Source of the DNA: Methylobacterium mesophilicum SR1.6/6 | GTDB taxonomy: Bacteria; Pseudomonadota; Alphaproteobacteria; Rhizobiales; Beijerinckiaceae | Direction of reading: 5' to 3' | Length of the DNA stretch: 64,000 bases | Assembly (NCBI RefSeq): GCF_000364445.2 | Contig: NZ_CP043538.1 | Span: forward strand, 3,045,612 to 3,109,611 | In this document: piece after piece, positions 37,318-47,090 of the stretch | How the letters are laid out: each line of letters opens with the position of its first letter | How positions within the stretch are numbered: the first letter of the stretch is position 1 | Notes under the pieces: generated by a model | Databases searched by the model: none | Told to the model about the DNA's origin: nothing | Seen by the model: the letters and a program-made list of their open reading frames with translations, nothing else | Position numbers and translations under genes: made by a program

Positions 37318-38339
37318 GGCAGGATCTCCTTCGCCCACTGGTCTCGAACGTGGGCCAGCCGCCGCGGACAGCGCGCGATCAGGCGACGGGCCACCTGCCT
37401 GACCCGCTCGCGATCGGCTTCCGTTGTGATGTACTCGACGGGCGACTTGCCATCGACGCGTCCGAGAAGGAGTGCCGGCAGGAGCCGCGCTGCACGCGCC
37501 TCCAGATCCTCGGGCCGCTCCCACTGCACACCGGAGAGATAGGCAGCTGAAAGGGCATCGAAACAGGCGATGTACCGCGTCGCGTGCTGCCGCTTCCAGA
37601 CGCACTTGAGGAGGAGGTGATTGAGGCAGAAGGCCAAGTCGAAGGCGGGTTCGCCGTACCAGGCGCATTCGGCGTCGAGGAGGATCGGTCCGGCTGGACC
37701 GGCCAGGATGTTCTTCGGACTGACGTCCCCGTGCACCAGAGCCAGCTTGCGCTGGATCGCTTCGCGGGACAGCGCGTACAGCTCTTCCGCGAGGTCGCTG
37801 TGTCGTCGCGCCGTCGCCTCAAGGTAAGGTTCCAGGCGGATGGCGTGGAACGTCTCATCGTTGCGGAAGCGGCGCGCGACGTCCGCCGATCGAGCGGTCG
37901 CCTGGTGAACGGCGACAATGGCTTGGCCGACCGCCGCGGCGAACGCCTGGCTGATCCGGCCGTCGCGGAGCTCGTTCTTCCAAATCGGATAAGTCGCAGG
38001 GTCGAGATAGGTCATTGCGAACACGCCCGCGGCGGGGTTGTGCGCGAGGATTTTCGGAACGGCGTTCGAGACGGCGCGCTGCGCCTCGATGAACCAGCCC
38101 ACCTCGCTGGCATTTCGCGAGACCGGAGCGTTCCATTCCTGTTCGACCCGCAGGCGAGCCAGAGCCCTCTTCACGACAAACCTGCGGTCGCCAAGCTCCA
38201 CCCGGAAGATGTCCGACGCGACCCCGCCTGTCAGAGGCACGAGTTGCGCTGCTTCGCCGGTCTTCACCAATCCAGACTGTTCGAGAAATGCCCTGATGGC
38301 CGGATCGGATTCGACCGGCGACGATGGGCCGACATCCAT
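37314..38339 (-). CDS. APH-fold small-molecule kinase
   Basis: The protein of about 341 residues has the aminoglycoside-phosphotransferase fold: LTGGVASDIFRVELG and FVVKRAL at the ATP site, LVHGDVSPKNIL with the catalytic Asp, and LLDAECAWYGEPAFDLAF with the metal-binding Asp. It resembles methylthioribose- and homoserine-type kinases more than resistance enzymes. ATG 38339 has GTGAGG upstream. Coupling to an enolase paralogue suggests it phosphorylates that enzyme's substrate or a precursor; this is inference. Confidence 0.75.
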   Translation of the reverse strand: MDVGPSSPVESDPAIRAFLEQSGLVKTGEAAQLVPLTGGVASDIFRVELGDRRFVVKRALARLRVEQEWNAPVSRNASEVGWFIEAQRAVSNAVPKILAHNPAAGVFAMTYLDPATYPIWKNELRDGRISQAFAAAVGQAIVAVHQATARSADVARRFRNDETFHAIRLEPYLEATARRHSDLAEELYALSREAIQRKLALVHGDVSPKNILAGPAGPILLDAECAWYGEPAFDLAFCLNHLLLKCVWKRQHATRYIACFDALSAAYLSGVQWERPEDLEARAARLLPALLLGRVDGKSPVEYITTEADRERVRQVARRLIARCPRRLAHVRDQWAKEILP

Positions 38340-38739
38340 GCTGAGCCTCACCTGCGTCGGGGCCGATCGCACGCCGGACGCTACACGGCCTGACCTCGGC
38401 GCGCCACGAGCGCAATCCATGACCGCGTTGCGCCGGTAGTCAGCGATCCGAGCCGCGCCCGCTCGTCTCATGCCTCATAGAGCAGGCACAGACCGGATCG
38501 AACCGTCACGAAATTCGATGGCAAAATGACGGACGCTCGCACCCGCGATTGCAATGGACAAACCCGCGACTCGGCCCTCGAACCCGATGACACGTTCGTG
38601 CTCAGTGACCCAGGGCGCGTCGGTGTCCTCGGTGACGGTCAGCGCCGTTCAGCAGGGCCGCTGCGGTCTCGGCCTGGGGTCGCAGCGCGAGCCCATACCT
38701 GCCGCCTGAACGGTGGGAAGTGGCGGATCGTCGTCGAGC

Positions 38740-39232
38740 ATCGGGACGTCGAAAGACGGTAGCGACCACTGCTCTCGGCTGGGTACGGCGCTTGATGCCG
38801 TTCGAGCGCACCGGTGCCGCCTGCTTGTGGCGAAGATCGAGCGGCTGATGCGCTCCTTCAGCTTCCTGTCCCGGGCGCTGGAAAGCGGCGTTGCAGTTCG
38901 GTTCTGAGATCTGCGGCAGACCGAGGAGCCCGACGGCAAGTACATCCTCAACGGAAAGGTGCCCTTCTGAGCCGGAGGCTGGCCTCATCAATGCCTGCAG
39001 CAAGACAGTCCAAGCAGCCGCCAAAGCCCGCAAGAAGCCGAGGCGCGGAGCGCGGTCGGTGCCATCCGAAGCCGCCGGCACGGCCGCCGTGAAGGTTAAG
39101 CTGGATGCCCCCTCGGCCGACCTCGCCCGAACCAGCGCCGCGATCCGCGCCACCGCCATCGCTTCCGCCGGTGGTGTCGCGCAGGCTCTCACGGATCGTC
39201 GTATCAAAAGGTCCCAGGGCGGCGATCCGTAG
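38740..39232 (+). pseudogene. Serine-recombinase (resolvase/invertase) remnant
   Basis: One frame encodes LLVAKIERLMRSFSFLSRALESGV, close to the resolvase LxxAKLDRLxRN block, and ends at a TGA near 38905. A different frame from about 38940 then gives TVQAAAKARKKP and a tail GGVAQALTDRRIKRSQGG, matching the later recombinase blocks (AARARG and ALNARGIPTARGG types). The N-terminal catalytic Ser region is not found. It is a frameshifted relic, evidence of a past mobile element. Confidence 0.65.
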
Positions 39233-39291
39233 AGCACCACGAAGGGTATCCTTGCTGCCGGCAAGGTTCGACGCTCTAGAGACGGCGTCAG

Positions 39292-39687
39292 CTACTTATT
39301 CAAGGGAGCGTTGTCGCGCTGCCACCGCGTAACGAAGGCGTTGAGCTTGTTGCCATCGAGGTCACGGAAGTAGGCCACGTAGTAGTTGCCGCGCACCCCC
39401 GGCCCGCCCTCGCTGCTGCCGCCAAGATCGAGCGCCAGCCTGTGCAATCGGGCCACTTGCTCGCGATCCTTGGCGCCAAGCGCAACCATCACGCCATTGC
39501 CGACCGTGGCCGGATTGCCGTCGAAAGGTTTGGTCAAGCAGATGCCTGCTCCCCCGCCGCTCTCCCCCCAGGCAATGAAGTCGTCGCTCTCCATGGTGCG
39601 ACCGGCACCCAGCTCATGAGCCAGGGCGTCATAAAACTGAGCCGCTCGCTTCAGATCTTTCGTTCCGAGGGTCACGTATCCGATCAT
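39292..39687 (-). CDS. VOC (glyoxalase/dioxygenase fold) protein
   Basis: The 131-residue protein has the vicinal-oxygen-chelate pattern: MIGYVTLGTKDLKRAAQFYD at the start and YYVAYFRDLDGNKLNAF at the end, the usual metal-site Glu region being DLDGNKLNA. Members include glyoxalase I and small-molecule resistance proteins; the substrate is unknown. ATG 39687 has GGGGG upstream; ATG 39702 is possible. No operon partner. Confidence 0.8.
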   Translation of the reverse strand: MIGYVTLGTKDLKRAAQFYDALAHELGAGRTMESDDFIAWGESGGGAGICLTKPFDGNPATVGNGVMVALGAKDREQVARLHRLALDLGGSSEGGPGVRGNYYVAYFRDLDGNKLNAFVTRWQRDNAPLNK

Positions 39688-40836
39688 GAGCTTAACCCCC
39701 ATGAGGGTGGCATGCCCGTGGCTTGACCGGTCCTCGGCTCATTCGAGCGTCCGATCGATCGCGCGGCGGCTCTGACAATCATGCTGCAAGGGGCGAAGCA
39801 CGACAAATGACAACCCCGCGATGGCGCTGATGCGAAACGTTGCTTCTCTGATAGGCTTCGACTGTTGAGACTGTTGAATTGATAGCCGAAATGCCGCCCC
39901 CCGCTTACCGGCATGAAGCTTCGGGCACGGGACAGACGCGAAGGTTAGCCGGCTGATATTGCGCGTTGGTGGTCAATGCCTTCGGGCGAGCCGGATGCGC
40001 GAGATTGCGCCCGTCCACCTCAGCGACCGGAGTGGCGCCGACGCGGCCTCCATGTCCGAGACGAGCATCAGCCGCCGGATCGCATCGCCGACGGTCGAGC
40101 TGGAGCGGACGGAGGACCGCTTCGCCGCGGACGCCGAGGCCGAGGCTTCGGACTCCAATCCGCGGAGGAGCGAAAACGTCCATCGGTTGCTTGCATCCAT
40201 GAGGCTGCGGCGGGGGCCCGCGCGACCGAGGCTCTCCGCATCGTCGCAGATCGGCCATGAACGCCTGCATTCGCGGCGCCGCACGCACCGCCCCGCAAGT
40301 TTCTTCCAGCCCCGTCGCTCCCGACTGTCCCGACCTGGTGCGCTCGGTTCGACACCAGGAAGCCGTGGAGCAGACCCGCGACGACGAGACCGGAGGGCTC
40401 GAAAGTCCAGGCCTGCACGCGTCCGACAGCACTGGGAGCCGGCTTTGCTGCGACTATAAACTATAGAGAGCCGCGAGAGACCGTTATGCGGATCCGCCGT
40501 CAGGGAGCGCTGCGGTAACGACGAGTGAAGGACCCGTCTGTCTTTCCTGGATACTATGCGACGATCGAACCGAATGGAATGCCAATCGGCACCAAACCGC
40601 CGAGGCCGACTGCCACGAGCGTGACGTATCAGCCGGCAGCCTCGATAAGTATTTCAGCTCGCGAACGCTCCAAAATTCAATAATCACGGGTTTGGAACCG
40701 CGCAGACCGGGGTGCATCGCGGGCTGAGACCCGATTGGGTGACGGAGAGTTTCGGCTAGAAGCCTTCCGAACGCGCGACGGCCCGGCTTTTGAAACGCGA
40801 AAACGGCTGCCGTTCTGCCAGACCAGATCTTGGCAT

Positions 40837-40884
40837 CCACGCCCGCGCTAGCAGCTTGAGGGACACACCAGTCTACGGGCGTGG
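40837..40884. repeat. Hairpin repeat, copy A
   Basis: CCACGCCCG (40837-40845) and CGGGCGTGG (40876-40884) form 9-bp inverted arms around a 30-base loop. The whole unit resembles copy B at 41041 in arms, loop length and the shared AGCTT in the loop. A REP-like palindromic element or a small structured RNA are both possible. Confidence 0.5.
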
Positions 40885-41040
40885 AGGTCGACCGGAGCCG
40901 ACCGCACGCAATGCAGCTCTCGATGAAACGGTTCAAATTTTTCTGGATTCCTCTACGCCCGATCACGTCGCTTGATGGACGAATCGGCGCGTCCGTGGAG
41001 GGAGGAAGGCCTCGACCCCCGCATGGTGCAAGAACCGGAC

Positions 41041-41090
41041 ATCCACGCCCGCCCGGCGAGCTTCGGTGAGCACATAGGACGGGCGTGGAT
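41041..41090. repeat. Hairpin repeat, copy B
   Basis: ATCCACGCCCG (41041-41051) and CGGGCGTGGAT (41080-41090) form 11-bp perfect arms around a 28-base loop. It is in the same orientation as copy A and about 205 bp from it. Confidence 0.55.
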
Positions 41091-41983
41091 TGGCAGCCCA
41101 TTGTGGGGCTGAAGGCGGCAAGCCTGAATGGCAATCGTTACCGAAGGCTTAACGAACGCCGAATAACGCCGCCCTGAGCGCGTCGGGCGGGCGGAGACGC
41201 GTTCGCTTCCGACGACCTCCGGGTGGGGATCGAGCCGCATCAGCCGAGCTTGAAAAGTCGAAAGGCAGCCGACCGCGCGCCCCAGACCGACCGGCGCTGG
41301 CGGGGATCATTCTTGTGCGGCACACGGGCCTGCACTGGAAGCACCGGCCGCGTTTTGAGCCGGGCTGCAGCGGCAAGACGAGTTGGCGGCGGCTCGGCAC
41401 GTGGCAGGCAGCCTGTGTCAGGGCCGAACCCGACGGATCGGGGCACGCCGTGGACGAAGCGCCATCGCGTCGTGGTCGCCGGGGCACGCCCCTCCTGATT
41501 ATGCTGTCGAACCATCGGCCTGACCCAAACCCCGGGGCCAACTGCAACGACAGCCGTAGGCTGGCGGCGACCGTCGACACGGCGCCGATGGGGCGCACCG
41601 GCCAGCATCGCCGCCCGCAGCCCAGCCCGGACAAGCTGCACGCCGATAACGGCGACGACCGTCTTCGCGCCGGCGCGAAATGGCGCCGGCAGCATCACAC
41701 CGCAGATAGCTCGACCGGCCGCCAGCACTGCCTTCGTGGCTGAAAAACACAAACCGTCTCAAAATATCTGACGATGAACGCCCGTGATCAGTTCGATCTC
41801 GACAGAGCGACTTGGATAAATTTCCTGATATGGCAGGCCCGCTAAGCTGTCTCAGCCGATCAAGCATTCAGCCTCGGCAGCCATACACTGCGGGGCGTCT
41901 TCGCGGCGGTGGTGCTTGACCACTTGATCTCGCTCAACAGGCCATCGGCCGCGGCGGCGTACGTGTGCGTTGCGCCAGGAGGA

Positions 41984-42964
41984 ATGATGGTGCCGACCTT
42001 GGCTTCCGAGCGGCCATCGGTGGAAACGCGCCGCCACGACAAGTACGACCGGCTGATCGCTACCGCCAAGGCGCTGCCGAAGCTGCGGGTGGCGGTTGCT
42101 CACCCTTGCGATGAGGCCTCGCTCGGGGCCGCCCTCGAAGCGGCGGCACTCGGTCTTATCGAGCCCATCCTGGTAGGGCCGCCGGGCAAGATCGGCGCGG
42201 TCGCGGCTGCCCTCGGTGCGGACCCCAGTGCCCATCGCCGCGTGGACGCCATTCACAGCCATGACGCTGCAGCCCGGGCTGTCGCCCTCGTACGTGCCGG
42301 CGAGGCCGAGGCGCTGATGAAGGGCAGCCTCCACACCGACGAACTCATGGCCGCCGTGGTCCGCCCGGACAGCGGTCTGCGCACCGCCCGCCGCATCAGC
42401 CACTGCTTCGTCATGGATGTGCCGGGGCATGCGACGCCCCTCATCGTGACCGACGCCGCCATCAACATCGCGCCAACGCTCGCGGAGAAGCGCGACATCA
42501 CGCAGAATGCCATCGATCTCGCGCACGCCCTGGGCGTCGAGAGGGTTCGGGTCGCCATCGTCTCGGCCGTGGAGACCGTCAACCCGAAGGTGCCCTCGAC
42601 GCTCGATGCCGCCGCCCTCTGCAAGATGGCCGACCGGGACCAGATCACGGGAGCCTTGCTGGACGGGCCGCTCGCCCTCGACAACGCCATCGACTTCGGA
42701 GCGGCCCGGATCAAGAAGATCCGCTCACCCGTAGCCGGCCAGGCCAACATCCTCGTCGTTCCCAATCTCGAAGCCGGCAACATGCTGGCCAAGAGCCTGA
42801 CCTTCCTGGCCGGCGCCGATGCCGCGCGCATCGTGCTCGGGGCCCGGGTCCCGATCATCCTGACGAGCCGGGCCGATTCCCGCGTGACGCGGCTCGCCTC
42901 CTGCGCGGTCGCCGCGCTGTTCGCAGCCGCGCAGCGGACCGCGCGTCTGCTGCCCGAGGTCTAG
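41984..42964 (+). CDS. pta: Phosphate acetyl/butyryltransferase
   Basis: The protein of about 326 residues matches the PTA_PTB family (short form without the N-terminal regulatory domains): LRVAVAHPCDEAS, LMKGSLHTDELM, DAAINIAPTL and VPNLEAGNMLAKSL. It interconverts acetyl-CoA and acetyl phosphate. AGGAGGA at 41977-41983 lies very close to ATG 41984; ATG 41987 or GTG 41990 may be the real start. Acetate kinase follows after 3 bp. Confidence 0.85.
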   Translation: MMVPTLASERPSVETRRHDKYDRLIATAKALPKLRVAVAHPCDEASLGAALEAAALGLIEPILVGPPGKIGAVAAALGADPSAHRRVDAIHSHDAAARAVALVRAGEAEALMKGSLHTDELMAAVVRPDSGLRTARRISHCFVMDVPGHATPLIVTDAAINIAPTLAEKRDITQNAIDLAHALGVERVRVAIVSAVETVNPKVPSTLDAAALCKMADRDQITGALLDGPLALDNAIDFGAARIKKIRSPVAGQANILVVPNLEAGNMLAKSLTFLAGADAARIVLGARVPIILTSRADSRVTRLASCAVAALFAAAQRTARLLPEV

Positions 42965-42967
42965 CCG

Positions 42968-44272
42968 ATGACCCCGGTCCTGCTCGTGCTGAACGCGGGC
43001 TCGTCGAGCCTGAAGTTCCAGGTCTTCGCGTCCGACGATGCAGCGGGCCCGTGCCGCCTCTTCAGGGGCCTCTTCGAAGGCCTCGGCGGGTCCGCCCATC
43101 TGATCATCCGGGACGGCACCGGCTCGGTGGTCGCCGAGGCGAGGTTCGATCGCGGGGGGGCGTTCGGCCACGAGGAAGCGCTGCTGCACGTGTCGGCGTG
43201 GCTCGGCGAGCAAAGCGGCGGCTTTCGGCTGATCGCCGCAGGACATCGGATCGTCCACGGCGGCACGACCTATTCCGAGCCCGTGCGGGTGGACACCCAG
43301 GTCCTGGAAGCCCTCGAGCGGCTGGTTCCGCTCGCCCCCCTTCACCAGCCGCACAACCTCGAACCGATCCGGATCCTGCAGCGGCGCCTCCCCGACCTGC
43401 CCCAGATCGCCTGCTTCGACACGGCCTTCCATGCCGGCCAGCCGGAGATCGCCCGGCTCTTCGCCGTGCCGCACGCGATGATCGAGCGCGGCGTGCGGCG
43501 CTACGGCTTCCACGGCCTGTCCTACGCCTACATCGCCTCGGTGCTGGCGGAGTACGACCCGGCCCTGGCCGCAGGACGCGTGATCGTCGCGCATCTCGGC
43601 AGCGGCGCCAGCCTGTGTGCCCTGAACCGCGGCGCCAGCGTCGCGACCACGATGGGCTTCTCCGCCCTCGACGGGCTGCCCATGGGCACGCGCTGCGGCA
43701 GCCTCGATGCCGGCGTCGTGTTCTACATGCTGCGCGAGATGAAGCTCGGCCCGGACGAGGCGGAGCGCATGCTCTACACCCAGTCGGGGCTGCTTGGCGT
43801 CTCGGGAATCTCGAACGACATGCGCACGCTGCGCAGCGTCGCGGTGACCGACCCCGATGCCCGCCGCGCCATCGACCTGTTCGTCTACCGGATCGGACGG
43901 GAACTCGGCTCCCTAGTGGCGGCGCTGGGCGGCATCGACGCCCTCATCTTCACGGCGGGGATCGGCGAGAACGACGCCGCCACCCGCGCCGAGGTCCTGC
44001 GGGGTGCCGCCTGGGCGGGGTTCACCCTCGACGAGGCGGCCAATGCGTCCGGCAGCCCGCGCGTGACCCGCGGCTCCGGGCCGTCCGCCTGGGTCATCCC
44101 GACCGACGAGGAACTGATGATCGCGCGCGGCACGCGCGCGGTGCTGGCCCAGCACGAAAGCAGCCGGCCGCGGCCGACCCTACGAGCAACGGGAGATCGC
44201 CATGGAAGCGTTGAAAACGAGGCCGCCGACCGATCTCGAACTCGCCGACGAAACCTTCATGTCGGCCGCTGA
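42968..44272 (+). CDS. ackA: Acetate kinase
   Basis: The 434-residue protein carries the family signatures VLNAGSSSLKF, GHRIVHGG, FDTAFH, HLGSGASL, DGLPMGTRCGSLD and FTAGIGEN. It makes ATP from acetyl phosphate, or the reverse. The usual C-terminus (RAVLAQHE) is followed by about 38 extra Arg-rich residues that overlap the next gene by 71 bp, suggesting a lost stop codon. Coupled to pta. Confidence 0.92.
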   Translation: MTPVLLVLNAGSSSLKFQVFASDDAAGPCRLFRGLFEGLGGSAHLIIRDGTGSVVAEARFDRGGAFGHEEALLHVSAWLGEQSGGFRLIAAGHRIVHGGTTYSEPVRVDTQVLEALERLVPLAPLHQPHNLEPIRILQRRLPDLPQIACFDTAFHAGQPEIARLFAVPHAMIERGVRRYGFHGLSYAYIASVLAEYDPALAAGRVIVAHLGSGASLCALNRGASVATTMGFSALDGLPMGTRCGSLDAGVVFYMLREMKLGPDEAERMLYTQSGLLGVSGISNDMRTLRSVAVTDPDARRAIDLFVYRIGRELGSLVAALGGIDALIFTAGIGENDAATRAEVLRGAAWAGFTLDEAANASGSPRVTRGSGPSAWVIPTDEELMIARGTRAVLAQHESSRPRPTLRATGDRHGSVENEAADRSRTRRRNLHVGR

Positions 44273-44705
44273 ACTCGGCGCGTACACGGCCAAGTTGAAG
44301 GCCGCCAAAGCCATGAAGGACATGAAGGCCGAGGATCAGGCGAGCAAGGCGCGAGATGAACTGATCAAGACCCTGTCCAAAACCATCGAACTCACGCCCG
44401 AGCGGGTGCAGGAGATCACGCGGCCGCTTCTGCACAAGCTGAGGATCGCGGCCGAGCAGGGCAAGAACGAGCTGCTGGTGATGCGCTTTCCGAACGCGAT
44501 GTGCAGCGACGGCGGACGGGCGATCAACAACACGGAGGCTGACTGGTCCGAGACCCTGACCGGCCGGCCACGTCAAGCTTACGAGTTCTGGCGCGAGCGG
44601 TTGCAGCCCCTCGGTTACGGCCTGGCGGCGATGATCGTCGACTGGCCGGACGGCATGCCGGGTGACGTGGGCTTCTTTCTCACTTGGGAAAAGCTCCACG
44701 TGTGA
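44202..44705 (+). CDS. Hypothetical protein, 167 residues
   Basis: The soluble protein has a helical, Lys-rich middle (LKAAKAMKDMKAEDQASKAR) and a C-terminal part with ELLVMRFPNAMCSDGGRAINN and GYGLAAMIVDWPDGMPGDVGFFL. It is a conserved-looking protein without a family known to me. ATG 44202 has GGGAG six bases upstream and lies inside the acetate kinase frame. It is part of the pta-ackA-DUF3141-fabI operon. Confidence 0.75.
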   Translation: MEALKTRPPTDLELADETFMSAAELGAYTAKLKAAKAMKDMKAEDQASKARDELIKTLSKTIELTPERVQEITRPLLHKLRIAAEQGKNELLVMRFPNAMCSDGGRAINNTEADWSETLTGRPRQAYEFWRERLQPLGYGLAAMIVDWPDGMPGDVGFFLTWEKLHV

Positions 44706-44732
44706 TGTCCAGGACGGCTCGGGACGGCAATC

Positions 44733-47090
44733 ATGACCGAAGAGCGGACACAGGCCTCCACTTCCGCGAGGGGACACGCGTCACTCCCCAGTCTCTTCGC
44801 CCTCCAGAGACACATTGCGGATGTTTACCAGGGCCGCTGCGCGGCCGCCGCGCAGAGCTACTTCGACACGATGGGTCGGGCGGCCCAGACATGGCTCGAC
44901 GCCACTCGGCCGCTCACGCCGCTTCAGGCCTGGAGCGACGCCGCGCGGTACTGGACCGACTTCCCCCAGCGGTCGCTGCTGTTCTGGGACACGCTCCGGC
45001 AGCGCGGCAACGGGTGGCTGGACCATGAGAAGGCCGGCAAGCCGCCCCTGCTGGCCTTCGATTGGGAGGTCGTGGCCGACGGCCGGACATTCGAGCGCCC
45101 GGTCAACTACGCGCTCGCGCGCATCGCGCCGCCGCCGGGCACGCACACCGATCCCGACAAGCGGCCCTTCGTGATCATCGATCCTCGGGCCGGCCACGGG
45201 CCCGGGATCGGGGGCTTCAAGGCCGAATCCGAGGTCGGGGTAGCGCTCAGGGCGGGGCATCCCGTCTACGTGGTCATCTTCTTTCCCGACCCGGTCGATG
45301 GGCAGACCCTTGCCGATGTCGCGCGGGCGGAAGCCGAGTTCGTGCGCATCGTGCGGTCGCGGCATGCCACCCGAGGCAAGCCGGTCATCGTCGGCAATTG
45401 CCAGGGCGGCTGGGCCGCCATGCTGGTCGGCGCGCTCGACTCCGATGGCGCAGGTCCTATCGTGGTGAACGGCGCCCCGATGTCGTACTGGGCCGGCAAC
45501 GACGCCGAGAACCCGATGCGCTACGCGGGCGGCATGCTCGGCGGAAGCTGGACGGCACTGCTCGCGAGCGATCTGGGCGGTGGCAAATTCGACGGGGCCC
45601 ACCTCGTCGACAACTTCGAATACCTGAACCCGGCCAACACGTTCTTCGGAAAGAACTACACGCTCTATTCCAAGATCGACACCGAACCGGGGCGCTACCT
45701 CGATTTCGAGCGCTGGTGGGGCGGCTACTTCCTCATGAACCGGGACGAGATCCGCTGGATCGTCGACAACCTGTTCGTCGGCAACCGCCTCGCCGCGGGC
45801 CGCGCCGAGTGGGCCGAGGGCAAGGCCTTCGACCTCCGCGCGATCCGCGCGCCGATCATCCTGTTCGCGTCGCTCGGCGACAACATCACGCCGCCGCAGC
45901 AGGCCTTCAACTGGATCGCCGACCTCTACCCGACCACGGAGGACCTCAAGGCGAGCGGCCAGGTGATCGTGGGGCTGATGCACGAGAGCGTCGGGCATCT
46001 CGGCATCTTCGTCTCGGCGGCCGTCGCGCGGCGCGAGCACGCCCAGATCGTCGACCTGCTCGAATATATCGAGCACCTGCCGCCGGGCCTCTACGGGATG
46101 CGGATCGAGGAGACGCGCGCGGGCGGAGCGGCCCAATACGATGTGGTGCTGGCGGAGCGGCGGGTCGAAGACCTGCAGGCGCTGCAGAAATACGCCCGGC
46201 GGGACGAGATCCCGTTCGGCGCCGTGGAGCGGGTTTCGCAGCTGAATGCCGCGCTCTACGAGACGTTCGCGCATCCGCTGCTCGCAGCCCTCGTGTCGCC
46301 GGAGGCGGCACGGGTCGCCCGCGCGCTTCACCCGCTCCGGGCGCGGCGTTGGGCGATCTCGGACCTGAATCCCTGGCTGGCGCCGGTGAAGGGGTGGGCG
46401 GAGTTCACGCGGGCTCATCGGGCGCCCCGCGACGAAACCGGTCCGAGCGTCGCCACTGAGCGGCTCGCGGCGGCCGGCATCTCGGCCGTCTGGGACCTGT
46501 ATCAGCACTTGCGCGACGCCGCGGTGGAGAACACGTTCTACGCGGTCTACGGCCCGGCGAGCCTCGCGGTGCCTGCCGAACCGGGCGCGCCTGCCGTTTC
46601 TGAGGCGGCGGGCAAACCCTCGGCCGTCGCGGAGGCGCTCGTCCGGATCGAGGAGGGTGGACTGGTCGAAGCCGCGGTCCGGGCAGGCTTGCTGATTGCC
46701 CGCCGCGGAAGCCGCGAGAAGCGGCTCTCGACCGCCAAGCGCATCCGCGAACTCGTCGGCCGGGAGATCGGCCTCCTCGGGCGGCCGGCCGAGGCGGCGC
46801 GGCGAATCGTTCGGCAGCAATCCTACATCGTCCAGCACGAGCCCGAACGCGCCCTCGCGACTCTGCCGACACTCGTGCGGACGGCGGAGGACCGTCGACG
46901 GCTCCTGGAGATCCTTGAGCGGCTCGCGGAGCACATGAACTTCGACGGCGGGCAAAAGGCGCTGATGCCCGAGTTCCGGCGTTTGCTGGCGCGGGAGCCC
47001 CTTCCCGTACAGGCCGCCGCGGCTGGCGCCGCACCGCAGGTGCCCGGGCGCCGCACCCGCCCGGACCGGTCGCAGAGGGCGCGCCGATGA
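44733..47090 (+). CDS. DUF3141 protein, PHA-synthase-like alpha/beta-hydrolase
   Basis: The 785-residue protein has an alpha/beta-hydrolase core (about 100-430) with VIIDPRAGHGPGIGGF and the nucleophile elbow VGNCQGGW, where the nucleophile is Cys as in PhaC polyester synthases. A long helical C-terminal part follows. Activity is unknown; transfer or hydrolysis of an acyl or hydroxyacyl group is plausible. The neighbours pta, ackA and fabI fit acyl-group metabolism. Its stop overlaps fabI (ATGA). Confidence 0.75.
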   Translation: MTEERTQASTSARGHASLPSLFALQRHIADVYQGRCAAAAQSYFDTMGRAAQTWLDATRPLTPLQAWSDAARYWTDFPQRSLLFWDTLRQRGNGWLDHEKAGKPPLLAFDWEVVADGRTFERPVNYALARIAPPPGTHTDPDKRPFVIIDPRAGHGPGIGGFKAESEVGVALRAGHPVYVVIFFPDPVDGQTLADVARAEAEFVRIVRSRHATRGKPVIVGNCQGGWAAMLVGALDSDGAGPIVVNGAPMSYWAGNDAENPMRYAGGMLGGSWTALLASDLGGGKFDGAHLVDNFEYLNPANTFFGKNYTLYSKIDTEPGRYLDFERWWGGYFLMNRDEIRWIVDNLFVGNRLAAGRAEWAEGKAFDLRAIRAPIILFASLGDNITPPQQAFNWIADLYPTTEDLKASGQVIVGLMHESVGHLGIFVSAAVARREHAQIVDLLEYIEHLPPGLYGMRIEETRAGGAAQYDVVLAERRVEDLQALQKYARRDEIPFGAVERVSQLNAALYETFAHPLLAALVSPEAARVARALHPLRARRWAISDLNPWLAPVKGWAEFTRAHRAPRDETGPSVATERLAAAGISAVWDLYQHLRDAAVENTFYAVYGPASLAVPAEPGAPAVSEAAGKPSAVAEALVRIEEGGLVEAAVRAGLLIARRGSREKRLSTAKRIRELVGREIGLLGRPAEAARRIVRQQSYIVQHEPERALATLPTLVRTAEDRRRLLEILERLAEHMNFDGGQKALMPEFRRLLAREPLPVQAAAAGAAPQVPGRRTRPDRSQRARR

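Larger units (their letters stand above)
39703..41983. other. 2.2-kb stretch without an intact gene
   Basis: No frame has convincing protein features. A short minus-strand frame ending at 40963 (VLTEARRAGVDVRFLHHAGV) has natural composition but no good start and may be a relic. Two copies of a hairpin repeat lie at 40837-40884 and 41041-41090. With the recombinase relic nearby, the stretch looks like a decayed insertion zone. Confidence 0.4.

Noticed and set aside
40484..41134. 216-codon minus-strand frame in the gene-poor stretch
   Set aside because: No conserved block, no good ribosome site, and it runs across both hairpin repeats; composition is not protein-like.
41240..41752. Frame beginning MCFSAT, reminiscent of a DUF6629-type start
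   Set aside because: Only the first few residues match; the rest is Arg-rich without the expected membrane segments.
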